Program-made: the position numbers and the translations under genes
From: CADEED01 sp039930985
GTDB taxonomy: Bacteria > Pseudomonadota > Gammaproteobacteria > Steroidobacterales > Steroidobacteraceae
DNA: 60,958 bases
Direction: 5' to 3'
Assembly: GCA_039930985.1 (NCBI GenBank)
Contig: JBDTSV010000020.1
Coordinates: forward strand, 1-60,958
Shown: piece after piece, positions 33,623 through 41,570 of the stretch
How the letters are laid out: the number at the start of each line of letters is the position of its first letter
How positions within the stretch are numbered: the stretch's first letter is position 1
The notes under the pieces: generated by a model
Seen by the model: only the letters and a program-made list of their open reading frames with translations
Database searches by the model: none
What the model was told of the DNA's origin: nothing

Positions 33623-34021
33623 ATGTTGACCAGGAAATCTCTTTCGATGGTGGCGGGCGCCGCGATTTTCGCCGCGCATTGCCCATCGGCATTTGCCGCG
33701 CCAACTCATTGCCACCCTTACGGCGCATCGGGCTATTGCCAATACGACGGCAAGGTGAGCAGGGTATATATCAATGCCTATCAGCAGGTAATTCTCTATT
33801 TCGATTCGACGTTCAATACCGCGGACGCCACAGCCGTGGGAATTGCCGGCGTATCCATCAATAACGCGGCAGTCTTCAACACTGCCACGAACCCGGAATT
33901 CGCCAAGGCGCTTTTCGCCGCGATGCTGACGGCACAGGCGCGCGGCGCGACCGTGAGCGTCCAGATGAGCAGTTCCTCGAGCGGCTACCTGCTGATGGAT
34001 CGCATATGGGTGAACGAGTGA
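33623..34021 (+). CDS. Small secreted protein, island family member 4
   Basis: A 132-aa exported protein; signal peptide MLTRKSLSMVAGAAIFAAHC through SAFA. Mature part: THCHPYGASGYCQYDGKVSRVYIN, a hydrophobic strand (QVILYFDSTF), and the helix-strand segment typical of the group (FAKALFAAMLTAQARGATVSV). It lacks the late cysteine. GGAGGCG precedes the ATG. Its stop overlaps the start of the next gene (GTGA). Confidence 0.62.
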   Translation: MLTRKSLSMVAGAAIFAAHCPSAFAAPTHCHPYGASGYCQYDGKVSRVYINAYQQVILYFDSTFNTADATAVGIAGVSINNAAVFNTATNPEFAKALFAAMLTAQARGATVSVQMSSSSSGYLLMDRIWVNE

Positions 34022-34308
34022 AGGCGCGTCGCACGGCCACGGCGAGCCTGTTGCTCCTCGTCGGCGCGCTTGCATGCGTGGCGCCGGCAATGGCGGACAC
34101 TGCTGTTTGTACCGGCAAGCTCACAACCGTTGGAAATCATGGCAACGGCGTCAACGGTCTTTGGGTCGCCGTCGGTGGCACTGCGCTGGCCTTCGCCACT
34201 GAAGCGAGCGTCACTTTCTACATTGACAACGTTGTTTCGACGTCCTGCACGGCCATTCCGGTTGGTTCGTCGCGAATACGCGCTACTTCTCGGTCAACAA
34301 ATAGCTAG
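34018..34308 (+). CDS. Small secreted protein, island family member 5 (degenerate)
   Basis: A 96-aa ORF starting at GTG 34018, overlapping the previous stop as GTGA (ATG 34006 is an alternative). Signal peptide SLLLLVGALACVAPAMA precedes DTAVCTGKLTTVGNHG. Compared with its neighbours a central ~25-residue segment is missing between WVAVGG and TALAFATEASVTFYI. The last 14 codons look frameshifted: the other frame reads GWFVANTRYFSVNK-stop, a more protein-like ending, from the same bases. It may therefore be a decaying gene. Confidence 0.5.
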   Translation: MKARRTATASLLLLVGALACVAPAMADTAVCTGKLTTVGNHGNGVNGLWVAVGGTALAFATEASVTFYIDNVVSTSCTAIPVGSSRIRATSRSTNS

Positions 34309-34334
34309 CGCCAGTCCGCGCACGGAGAGCGACG

Positions 34335-34703
34335 ATGAACTTGAGAAAGCCAGGATGGTTGCTGCAGTTTTCTATTTTTATGGCAGTTTCCAGTGCTGCC
34401 ACATTGCCCGCTCAGGCCAGCCTCACCGACTGTCAGGACCTGTATGTCGGGCGTATATGGGTGGAGCGCGGCTTTGGCTTGAAGGCCGTCGTTTTTCTGG
34501 TGCATGCGACGGATGCGGGTGGTTCCTATTGGAGCTACTTCGACAACTGGACGGCTGATGAGAGGAAGTCGGCACTCGCGACACTCGAAGCTGCGAAGTT
34601 GGCAGGGCACCGGGTGCACGTGACGACCGATAACGTGGACGGATGCGGGATCTCGACTGGCGGCACTTACGTCAAGGCGCTGTTCATGGCGACCAGCCCA
34701 TGA
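34335..34703 (+). CDS. Small secreted protein, island family member 6
   Basis: A 122-aa exported protein; signal peptide MNLRKPGWLLQFSIFMAV through LPAQA. Mature part: TDCQDLYVGRIWVERGFG, a hydrophobic strand (LKAVVFLVHATDAGG), an Ala/Lys-rich helix (ERKSALATLEAAKLAGHRVHV) and a late cysteine (VDGCGI). This is the clearest example of the shared helix-G-strand-cysteine ending. GGAG lies 8 bases before the ATG. Its stop overlaps the next gene's ATG (ATGA). Confidence 0.62.
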   Translation: MNLRKPGWLLQFSIFMAVSSAATLPAQASLTDCQDLYVGRIWVERGFGLKAVVFLVHATDAGGSYWSYFDNWTADERKSALATLEAAKLAGHRVHVTTDNVDGCGISTGGTYVKALFMATSP

Positions 34704-34903
34704 TGAAGGCAGCTAGCGCCGCAGCTAGCTACATATCCGGTCATATCAATAGCGTCACGTTTGCGAGCGACCGGGTAATGATCGCGCTGGACGCCGGCTT
34801 GCCGGACAACTGCGCGGGAACCTCGTATGGGCGGATGAGGATTCCGCCCGAGAACAAGGCGATGACCGCATTCGTGATTGGATTGTGGATGCGAGGCGGT
34901 TGA
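34700..34903 (+). CDS. Small island family fragment without signal peptide
   Basis: A 67-aa ORF coupled by ATGA to the previous gene. It contains SGHINSVTFASDRVMIALDA, NCAGTSYGRMRIPPENKAM and FVIGLWMRGG, which resembles the central strand-cysteine-helix part of the neighbouring proteins, but it has no signal peptide and ends right after the helix, so the last strand is missing. It may be a truncated copy or a remnant. Confidence 0.4.
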   Translation: MMKAASAAASYISGHINSVTFASDRVMIALDAGLPDNCAGTSYGRMRIPPENKAMTAFVIGLWMRGG

Positions 34904-34953
34904 CCAGATCCGATGTCATGAGTCGTCGTAGAGGACGCGAAGGAGTTCCGAGG

Positions 34954-35532
34954 ATGCAAATGATACGTTCACGACCGCTAGCGTTGCTGTGCTCGATGCT
35001 AGCCCTTGCAGCGCAGTCTCCCTGCGGCGCAGCCGTCACTCCAGCCAGTCCCGCCGTCCTTGAAGGAGCGAGTCGCCCGGTCCCGAACGTGGTGTCCATT
35101 CAAGAAAAGCCAAATCCTTTCGGACGCAATCGCTGCACAAAACCTTCGGCCAAATCGTTGGCGGCGCTGCGCGACTATGTCGCGGGCACGGATGGCATCC
35201 AACTTCGCTGGTCGAAGCCGGATGGCTCCGACGCATCGGCGATCGTGAGGCGTCAGCCGAATGGAAGAGTCCACGTCATGACGGCTCTCGTCGATCGATC
35301 GGGTGGAAACGCCAACAACCTCAACTGGCTGACGGACGTGCAGTTGGTTGCCGAGACCAGCCAATGGACTCTGGTCAGCGTTTCGGCCCGCCCGATGCAA
35401 AAGGGCGCGTTCATCTCTGGAAACCCAACCGATTCGGAGTGGAAAAATCTCTGGTCCGAAATCTTGGGCGCGCTCGCCCGCGCCTCGAATACCTGTGTCG
35501 AACAGCAAAACCGTGAGAAATCGCAATCATGA
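34954..35532 (+). CDS. Secreted hypothetical protein, first gene of the split RHS operon
   Basis: A 192-aa exported protein; signal region MQMIRSRPLALLCSMLALAA through CGAA. The mature part includes KPNPFGRNRCTKPSAKSL, ALRDYVAGTDGIQLRW and a C-terminal helix (SEWKNLWSEILGALARAS). No known family was recognised. GAAGGAG lies upstream of the start; alternative starts are ATG 34918 and 34960. The stop overlaps the ATG of the YD-repeat gene by 4 bases, so its expression is tied to the shell protein; a role in export, folding or assembly of the shell is inference. Confidence 0.6.
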   Translation: MQMIRSRPLALLCSMLALAAQSPCGAAVTPASPAVLEGASRPVPNVVSIQEKPNPFGRNRCTKPSAKSLAALRDYVAGTDGIQLRWSKPDGSDASAIVRRQPNGRVHVMTALVDRSGGNANNLNWLTDVQLVAETSQWTLVSVSARPMQKGAFISGNPTDSEWKNLWSEILGALARASNTCVEQQNREKSQS

Positions 35533-38500
35533 ATGACGCAAACCTGTCTGCTCGAGCCGCCGCGACTTTGTGGTTAGGTGTGCTTGGATTGCTTGCGGTA
35601 ACGGGAGCGTCTGCGCAGGACACGTCTTTTCTTCCCGATCCGTTGCAGATTCCAAATGGCACCGTGGAAATGATGGGCGAAACCATCGACATGCTGAGCC
35701 TGCAAGTGAACTGGCAGGTAACGGATGTATCGATTCCAGGCACGGGTCCTGAGGTTGCTTTTCGCCGCTCTTATGGCCGTGATCACAGCACGCCGGCGCT
35801 GGTCAACTGGGAGGTGGAAGTGCCGCGAGTCGTGATGGAAACGACTCCCGACGGAATCAACAACGCCTCTTGCACAGGCCTTTTCGTGCAGCCGTTTTTC
35901 CACCCCTTCGACTACCTAATCCCGCCCACGGACCCGAATGCGTCGCCGTTCCCGCCAGCGGTGCTGGGTCAGAAATACCAAGCGCCAAAACGTCTCATGA
36001 TTCCTGGAGAGCACGGACGAGTGTTCATGAAGTATGCGACGACAGCCACCCAGTTCGCCGCTGCGTCCGCATTGTTCACCGGTGGCGTGAAGTTTGTGAC
36101 CAATGACAACTGGGTGCTGGGGTGCAGCCCAACTTACAAGCTGATCGCGGTGAGTCCTGCGGGCACCAAATACACACTCGATGTCGTGTATCGGCGAATC
36201 ATTGGCGATCTGAGATGGGGAACAAGAGGCGGCACTGTGGTGCTTGCGGCGTCACGGGCGGAAGACGTCAACGGCAACTACGTGACCTACACGTATACGT
36301 CTCAGCAGGAACAGTCGTTCCAACAGATGAATTTCACGCCGATTCCGTACGATACCGTGGCGAACCTCACGCGGATCGAGGCCAGCGATGGCCGAGTCAT
36401 CGAACTCGAATATTCAGCTGGCGGACATTATCTGCAGAAGGTGAAGGCGAATGGCAGCGAGTGGGCCTACGCCTACGAGATCAATGGATTGAAAACAGTG
36501 ACGATGCCGGAAGGGCAGACGTGGCAGTACGAAAATAATGGGCCGCAGATGGAGATGCTCCGCCGCTACAAGGGAATGTCAAAGGCCGTAACGCCTAGCG
36601 GTGCGACCATCAACTACGTTTATCTGCCAACGAAGCCTTCGAACTACCGGCGCCGTCTGGATACGCGCACGGTTTCCGGCCCGGATCTCATCACGAAGAC
36701 CGTGACTTACTCCACGGTCTGGACAGCAGGCGATACGACGGTCACGGTGAGCGATGGCGTACACAAAGATCTGTATTCCTTTTTCCCTGCCTACGAGTTT
36801 CGCTTGGAAAACATCCCGAGCGGGACGGTGTACGAGTTTCGAGCGGGTCAGCTGAAGTCGCGCACGACGCTCGATGCCGCATCGAATTTGGCGCTTCGAA
36901 AGGAATCGTATGAATACGAGGTACCGACGCTCTCTATCGGTGGCTGGGGCATCGGTGTGTTCGACTATTTCGACTCCTACTTCTTTCCCCATCAGGGCCA
37001 CTATGTGGTCCCGAAGAAGCGGACGATCGAGATGAACGGAGCTAGCTCACCGACGCAACTCATCACTGACTACTCGAGTTTTGACGCCTTCGGTCGCGCG
37101 CATTTCACGGGCGAAGCCGGTGTGCGGCCGGCGGGCAATCAGTCGCCCTACTTGCGTAACACAACGCGTACGTTCTTTGACAACACCGCGCTCTGGGTAC
37201 TCGGGTTGGAAGATACGATATCCATCGAGGGTGAGTCCGGTACGACCGACAATGACTATTTCCCGAACGGCCAACTACAGAAATCATGCAAGTTTGGAAT
37301 CTGTAAGACCTTCGAGTACTACGCTAACGGCGATTTGTGGAAACGAAAGTGGGTGAAGGATGGCGTCCCGAAAGAGGACGTCCTTTCAAACTACTTCCGC
37401 GGCACTCCGCGACATGAAGTGCAGCAGGAGGGGGTGGTTGTCGACCGGGAGATCAACGCGACCGGCACGCTGGCCTGGGCAAAGGACGCGTTGGGAAACC
37501 AGACCAGTTACAGCTATGACGGTCTCGGCCGGGTCATTGGCATCACGCCGCCAATTGGAAATGTCACGACTGTTGATCGGTCTGACCCGAGGAAGATAGT
37601 CCTCACAAGGGGAAACCTGCAGAAAACCGTTTCGGTGGACGGATTGTGGCGGGAGACGCAAACCAGTCGTCGAGATATGACGCAGCCATCGCAGCAAGCC
37701 ATCTACACGAAGAAGAGTTACGATTCCGGTGGTCGACTCGCGTTTCGCTCGGTCGCCAGCTTCAATCCAAACGAATCGCTGGGCATCGCCTATCAATACG
37801 ACGCAATCGATCGCCCGACGCGGGTGACGAACACCGCGGATGGGTCGTTTTCCACCACTTGCTATACCAATGGGTGCGCCAACAACTCAGGCGTGACGAT
37901 GCTCAATGGTGAATTGACGATCGACGAACGAGGCTACGAACTGATTCGCGAGTACAGATCGTTCGGCGATCCGGCAGAGCGAGATCTCGGGAAGATCACG
38001 CAGCAAGTACGTAAATCGACCGAAGCCGGGGGGCTCAAGAAAGTCGAAACTCGTATCGACACTGATCGCTGGGGCAACGTCGGTTTCGTACTTCAAGGTG
38101 GAGTTGGGAGAACATTCGAGTACAACGCCAACAAGCTTCTACGACTCGTCACAGATCCCGAAACGGGCGAAACAGAGTTCACCTACGACGAAGTTGGCAA
38201 CAAGCGCTCTTCACGTACTCAAACATCTCCGGTAACCGCGTTTACGTATGACGATCGGAACAGGTTGAAAACCATCGACTATCCCGGCGCGACCCCTGAC
38301 GTCACCTTTAATTACTTCGCCACGGACAAGGTGCGCGACGTTACCAACTCAAGTGCGCGATGGGACTACACGTACAACGAAGTGGGCAAGCTGAAGACCG
38401 AACAGCTATCGGTCGATGCACAGGTCCTTTCATTGATTTACGGGTACGACAGCAATGATTCACTGTCTTCGATCAGGTACCCAGGCGGAAGCATCGTTGA

Positions 38501-39614
38501 CTACAACCCCGATGCACTTGGTCGCGCGCGGAAGGTTGGTGGATACGTCACCTCGCTGACGTACCACCCGAGCGGGCAAACCCGCGAGATCGTCTTCGGA
38601 AACGGCCAAATTCAAACAAACACTCTCGACGCGCGTCTATATCCCGATCGGACGATTGCATCCCGCCCCGGAGAATTGTCAACAGACATCGACTACACTT
38701 TCGACGTTTCTGGAAACCTTTCGAGCACGGCGGACGGTGCAGGCGGAGGCAACTCGCGCACGCTCAAATACGACGGAGCAAGTCGTCTGACCGGCGCAGA
38801 TGGTGTGTGGGGTGCGGGCTCCTTCTCGTACGACGATACCGGAAACCTCAAGAGCAAAGTGCTCGGGAGCAGGTCGTGGACCTTCAACTATCACCCCGTG
38901 AACAATCGTCTGGATACAGTCACGGGAAATGCCAACTACACGATGACGTACGACGTCTATGGCAATACGACTGGCAATGGCGTAACGACGTACGGTTTCA
39001 ACGACGCTTCCCAGCTCATTTCGGTGCCATCCCTTGGCTACGTGAACTACCGATACGACGGCAACGGAAAGCGCGTGCGCGCCCAGGTCAGCGGCCAGAC
39101 GGTCTACTCGATGTACAACCAGAGTGGGTCACTGATGTTCACCACTCAGGGTGCCAGCACCCGTGCCACGGAGTTCATTCATCTCGGTAGTCACCTAATC
39201 GCCAGCCGCGATTACGGAAGTGGGGTGAATTCGGACACGGATAACGACGGAATTCCTAACTATATCGAGACAAAAAACGGACTGAGTACAACCGTCAACG
39301 ACGCAAATGGTGACAGCGACGGTGATGGACTGAGCAACGCAGCGGAGTACCAGGCGGGCACATCATTCGCATCCTCTGACACCGACTCGGACGGAATGAG
39401 TGATGCGTATGAAGTGAGGTTTGGCTTGAATGCGTTGCGCAATGACGCCGCCATCGATGCCGATGGCGACGGGTTGAGCAATCTGCAGGAATCACAGAAG
39501 CGGACCGATCCGCATCGAGTGGATTCGGACGGCGATGGTATTCCCGATGCTACTGACCCGTTGCCGATGTTCAATCCGGCGATCATCTCGATCATCAATG
39601 AGTTGTTGCTATGA
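35529..39614 (+). CDS. YD-repeat (RHS) shell protein ending in TSP type-3 calcium repeats
   Basis: A 1361-aa exported protein. Signal peptide: MNDANLSARAAATLWLGVLG through ASA. An N-terminal DUF6531-like region (~30-250; SIPGTGPEVAFRRSYGRDHS), then many YD repeats (~250-1215; for example YSYDGLGRVIGI, FTYDDRNRLKTIDY, LKYDGASRLTGADG, MTYDVYGNTTGNG). It reaches EFIHLGSHLIASRD, which in other RHS proteins leads straight into the core, but here runs into five calcium-binding DxDxDG motifs (DTDNDGIP, DSDGDGLS, DTDSDGMS, DADGDGLS, DSDGDGIP; ~1236-1345) and stops. Start and stop both overlap neighbours (ATGA). No PAAR or VgrG-binding domain is visible, so Sec export rather than T6SS delivery is implied. 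Confidence 0.85.
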   Translation: MNDANLSARAAATLWLGVLGLLAVTGASAQDTSFLPDPLQIPNGTVEMMGETIDMLSLQVNWQVTDVSIPGTGPEVAFRRSYGRDHSTPALVNWEVEVPRVVMETTPDGINNASCTGLFVQPFFHPFDYLIPPTDPNASPFPPAVLGQKYQAPKRLMIPGEHGRVFMKYATTATQFAAASALFTGGVKFVTNDNWVLGCSPTYKLIAVSPAGTKYTLDVVYRRIIGDLRWGTRGGTVVLAASRAEDVNGNYVTYTYTSQQEQSFQQMNFTPIPYDTVANLTRIEASDGRVIELEYSAGGHYLQKVKANGSEWAYAYEINGLKTVTMPEGQTWQYENNGPQMEMLRRYKGMSKAVTPSGATINYVYLPTKPSNYRRRLDTRTVSGPDLITKTVTYSTVWTAGDTTVTVSDGVHKDLYSFFPAYEFRLENIPSGTVYEFRAGQLKSRTTLDAASNLALRKESYEYEVPTLSIGGWGIGVFDYFDSYFFPHQGHYVVPKKRTIEMNGASSPTQLITDYSSFDAFGRAHFTGEAGVRPAGNQSPYLRNTTRTFFDNTALWVLGLEDTISIEGESGTTDNDYFPNGQLQKSCKFGICKTFEYYANGDLWKRKWVKDGVPKEDVLSNYFRGTPRHEVQQEGVVVDREINATGTLAWAKDALGNQTSYSYDGLGRVIGITPPIGNVTTVDRSDPRKIVLTRGNLQKTVSVDGLWRETQTSRRDMTQPSQQAIYTKKSYDSGGRLAFRSVASFNPNESLGIAYQYDAIDRPTRVTNTADGSFSTTCYTNGCANNSGVTMLNGELTIDERGYELIREYRSFGDPAERDLGKITQQVRKSTEAGGLKKVETRIDTDRWGNVGFVLQGGVGRTFEYNANKLLRLVTDPETGETEFTYDEVGNKRSSRTQTSPVTAFTYDDRNRLKTIDYPGATPDVTFNYFATDKVRDVTNSSARWDYTYNEVGKLKTEQLSVDAQVLSLIYGYDSNDSLSSIRYPGGSIVDYNPDALGRARKVGGYVTSLTYHPSGQTREIVFGNGQIQTNTLDARLYPDRTIASRPGELSTDIDYTFDVSGNLSSTADGAGGGNSRTLKYDGASRLTGADGVWGAGSFSYDDTGNLKSKVLGSRSWTFNYHPVNNRLDTVTGNANYTMTYDVYGNTTGNGVTTYGFNDASQLISVPSLGYVNYRYDGNGKRVRAQVSGQTVYSMYNQSGSLMFTTQGASTRATEFIHLGSHLIASRDYGSGVNSDTDNDGIPNYIETKNGLSTTVNDANGDSDGDGLSNAAEYQAGTSFASSDTDSDGMSDAYEVRFGLNALRNDAAIDADGDGLSNLQESQKRTDPHRVDSDGDGIPDATDPLPMFNPAIISIINELLL

Positions 39615-40657
39615 CGTCGGGTGCCGCAGTCATGAAGAAAAACACGCTCCTTCGCGCCAGCTTGGTAGCAATCGCATGGTTAGGTGGCATCGCCCATGCA
39701 GGTGAGCAGATCACCTACTTCCACAACGATGTCCTTGGTTCCCCGGTTGCCGCGACCGACCAGAAGGGTTACGTGATGTGGCGCGCGACGTACGAGCCGT
39801 ACGGCGAGCGCATTCAATCGACGACCGACGCGATTTCTGCTTCGAACAATACGCGATGGTATGGAAGTCACGTGCAGGATGACGAAACCGGTCTGCTGTA
39901 TATGCAGGCGCGGTACGAGGATCCGCAGCTCGGCAGATTCCTGTCGATAGATCCCGCCGCTGTTGCCGGCGACAGACCGGCCACTTTCAATCGCTACTCG
40001 TACGGCGCTAACAACCCGTATCGATATGTAGATCCTGATGGACGGGACTTTGCCGAATGGTGGAATGGGATAACCCACCCGTTTTCGACATTCATGGTTC
40101 CGGACACTGACTCCTTTCGGGGCGGAGCGTGGCAGATAATGGGAAGGCCACGGGATGTCGATCAAACACAGCAAATTTTCATAGATCAGACGGCATCGTA
40201 TTTCGAAACCGCGTGGAAAGCGGGCGCAAGGAATGCGGACGACTACCCCAAGACTTTGGCGGTGCTGGTAGCCTCGGAGGGTGCAGGCGAGCTGCTTGGG
40301 CCATTGCTAGGCAGAGTCTTTGGCTTCGCTTCGAGAACCGGAGCAGAGAGCTCTCTCCAAGGGTTCAGACTCAACCAGCAGCTTGCGGCCGAACAGGCTG
40401 CGGGCGCGCGCGCGCCGACAACGATACGGTCTTGGGCGGATCACGTGTTCGACCAGATTGCGGGCAGGGACGGAGGAATTGGTGTCAGGCAATCTGCGCT
40501 CGAAAGCGCATTCGCAAATCCAAACGCGATTCAGTATGGGCCCAGCAAGTTCGGCCCGACGTTTCGATTTGTTGGCGACGACGCTACCATCGCCGTGAAT
40601 GTCGATGGAAGAGTCACGACGGGTTGGGCAAACAGTAGCTCCGGAGTTGCTAGGTGA
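39611..40657 (+). CDS. Separate RHS core protein with own signal peptide and C-terminal toxin-like tip
   Basis: A 348-aa protein. Signal peptide at ~8-30 (MKKNTLLRASLVAIAWLGG through AHA). Residues 33-145 are the RHS-associated core: ITYFHNDVLGSPVAATD, MWRATYEPYGERI, TGLLYMQARYEDPQLGRFLS, NRYSYGANNPYRYVDPDGR. After the DPDGR junction a variable tip runs to residue 348, ending DHVFDQIAGRDGG, FGPTFRFVGDDATIAVNVDG, RVTTGWAN. That His...strand...TxW ending resembles BECR-fold RNase toxins (inference). It overlaps the shell gene (ATGA) and the downstream small gene (GTGA). The core is normally part of the same polypeptide as the YD repeats. Confidence 0.8.
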   Translation: MTSGAAVMKKNTLLRASLVAIAWLGGIAHAGEQITYFHNDVLGSPVAATDQKGYVMWRATYEPYGERIQSTTDAISASNNTRWYGSHVQDDETGLLYMQARYEDPQLGRFLSIDPAAVAGDRPATFNRYSYGANNPYRYVDPDGRDFAEWWNGITHPFSTFMVPDTDSFRGGAWQIMGRPRDVDQTQQIFIDQTASYFETAWKAGARNADDYPKTLAVLVASEGAGELLGPLLGRVFGFASRTGAESSLQGFRLNQQLAAEQAAGARAPTTIRSWADHVFDQIAGRDGGIGVRQSALESAFANPNAIQYGPSKFGPTFRFVGDDATIAVNVDGRVTTGWANSSSGVAR

Positions 40658-40911
40658 GCAGTGAGGCGTTTACAGATCGCCAGTCTGAGATCTTGCGTGT
40701 GTTGCGAGGCAAGCGAACTGGGTCAGAGGCGGGACTGTTCGACGCTGTTCTCGCTGGCGCGTTGCCGCGAGAATCCATACAGCGGGTTTGCGAGATGATA
40801 AATGACGAGTACCACATGGAGGGGGTCGAGGAGAACTACGTTCCGAATGCGTATGGAATCGAATTGGAGGCGCTACTGGACGTCGTAAATCGGCCTCGAC
40901 TTTCCAAATAG
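40654..40911 (+). CDS. Candidate immunity protein of the RHS tip
   Basis: An 85-aa cytoplasmic protein without signal peptide, started by GTG 40654 overlapping the toxin-like gene's stop as GTGA. It is acidic and mostly helical (TDRQSEILRVLRGKRTG, RESIQRVCEMINDEYHMEGV, GIELEALLDVVNRPRL). Position directly after an RHS tip is where immunity genes lie; its sequence family was not recognised, so the role rests on context. Confidence 0.6.
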   Translation: MSSEAFTDRQSEILRVLRGKRTGSEAGLFDAVLAGALPRESIQRVCEMINDEYHMEGVEENYVPNAYGIELEALLDVVNRPRLSK

Positions 40912-41095
40912 TAAATGCCCGGTGGTGCGATGCCATTGAGGTGCGATTTCGCAGACTTTTGCAGACGGGCTGCGCTGGGAGCTCAGCAGACTGGCGTGAG
41001 GGAACGTGAGTTTCGTCTGACTCGGGCCGCATCTTCGCCGCCTCCCTCGGACGAGCCAGCTCGAATTGAAACAAGAAAATACGGAGAGATTCTCG

Positions 41096-41491
41096 ATGAA
41101 AGTCTTCTTCAAGCGCTCATGCGGCGCAATTTGTGCAGCCCTTTTCATGTTCGCCGCATCGATGCCGGCCGCATACGCGAACATCTATTGCGAAGGCAAG
41201 ATTGCCTACCTATCTCTGAACCCCGACGGCTCGGTCAATGTTTCAGTCGGATTCGGCATTTGGGGCATTTGCAATGTAGCTACTACGTCGGTGGGTAACG
41301 GAGCAATTACCTTCCCGCCGGAATCCTGCCGCGCAATGTTCGCGTCGATGCTTGCTTCACAGAAGGCGGGGACTTCGATCGGGTTCTATTTCACTGCGAC
41401 TGCAAGTACTAGCAACGGGGCGGAGTGCGCCGCGATTGGAAACTGGGTTTGGCCGAACCCGGCGCCATATCACATGCGTATTCTAAACTAG
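41096..41491 (+). CDS. Small secreted protein, island family member 7
   Basis: A 131-aa exported protein; signal peptide MKVFFKRSCGAICAALFMFA through AAYA. Mature part: NIYCEGKIAYLSLNPDGSVN, GICNVATTS, PPESCRAMFASMLASQKAGT, SIGFYF, AECAAIGNW. The four cysteines sit as in the 33229 protein, so the two flank the RHS operon as paralogues. GGAGAG precedes the ATG by 9 bases. The preceding gap (40912-41095) holds no supported gene. Confidence 0.65.
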   Translation: MKVFFKRSCGAICAALFMFAASMPAAYANIYCEGKIAYLSLNPDGSVNVSVGFGIWGICNVATTSVGNGAITFPPESCRAMFASMLASQKAGTSIGFYFTATASTSNGAECAAIGNWVWPNPAPYHMRILN

Positions 41492-41570
41492 GGATCAATC
41501 GCATTGCTTCGTGGGCGGCGCCTACTTCAGCGAATGCACTTCGACACGTCCGCGCGAAATCTACCTCAAC

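Noticed and set aside
40915..41298. 127-aa ORF between the immunity candidate and the 41096 gene
   Set aside because: It overlaps the 41096 signal peptide in another frame, has Arg/Ser-rich random composition and no start signal.
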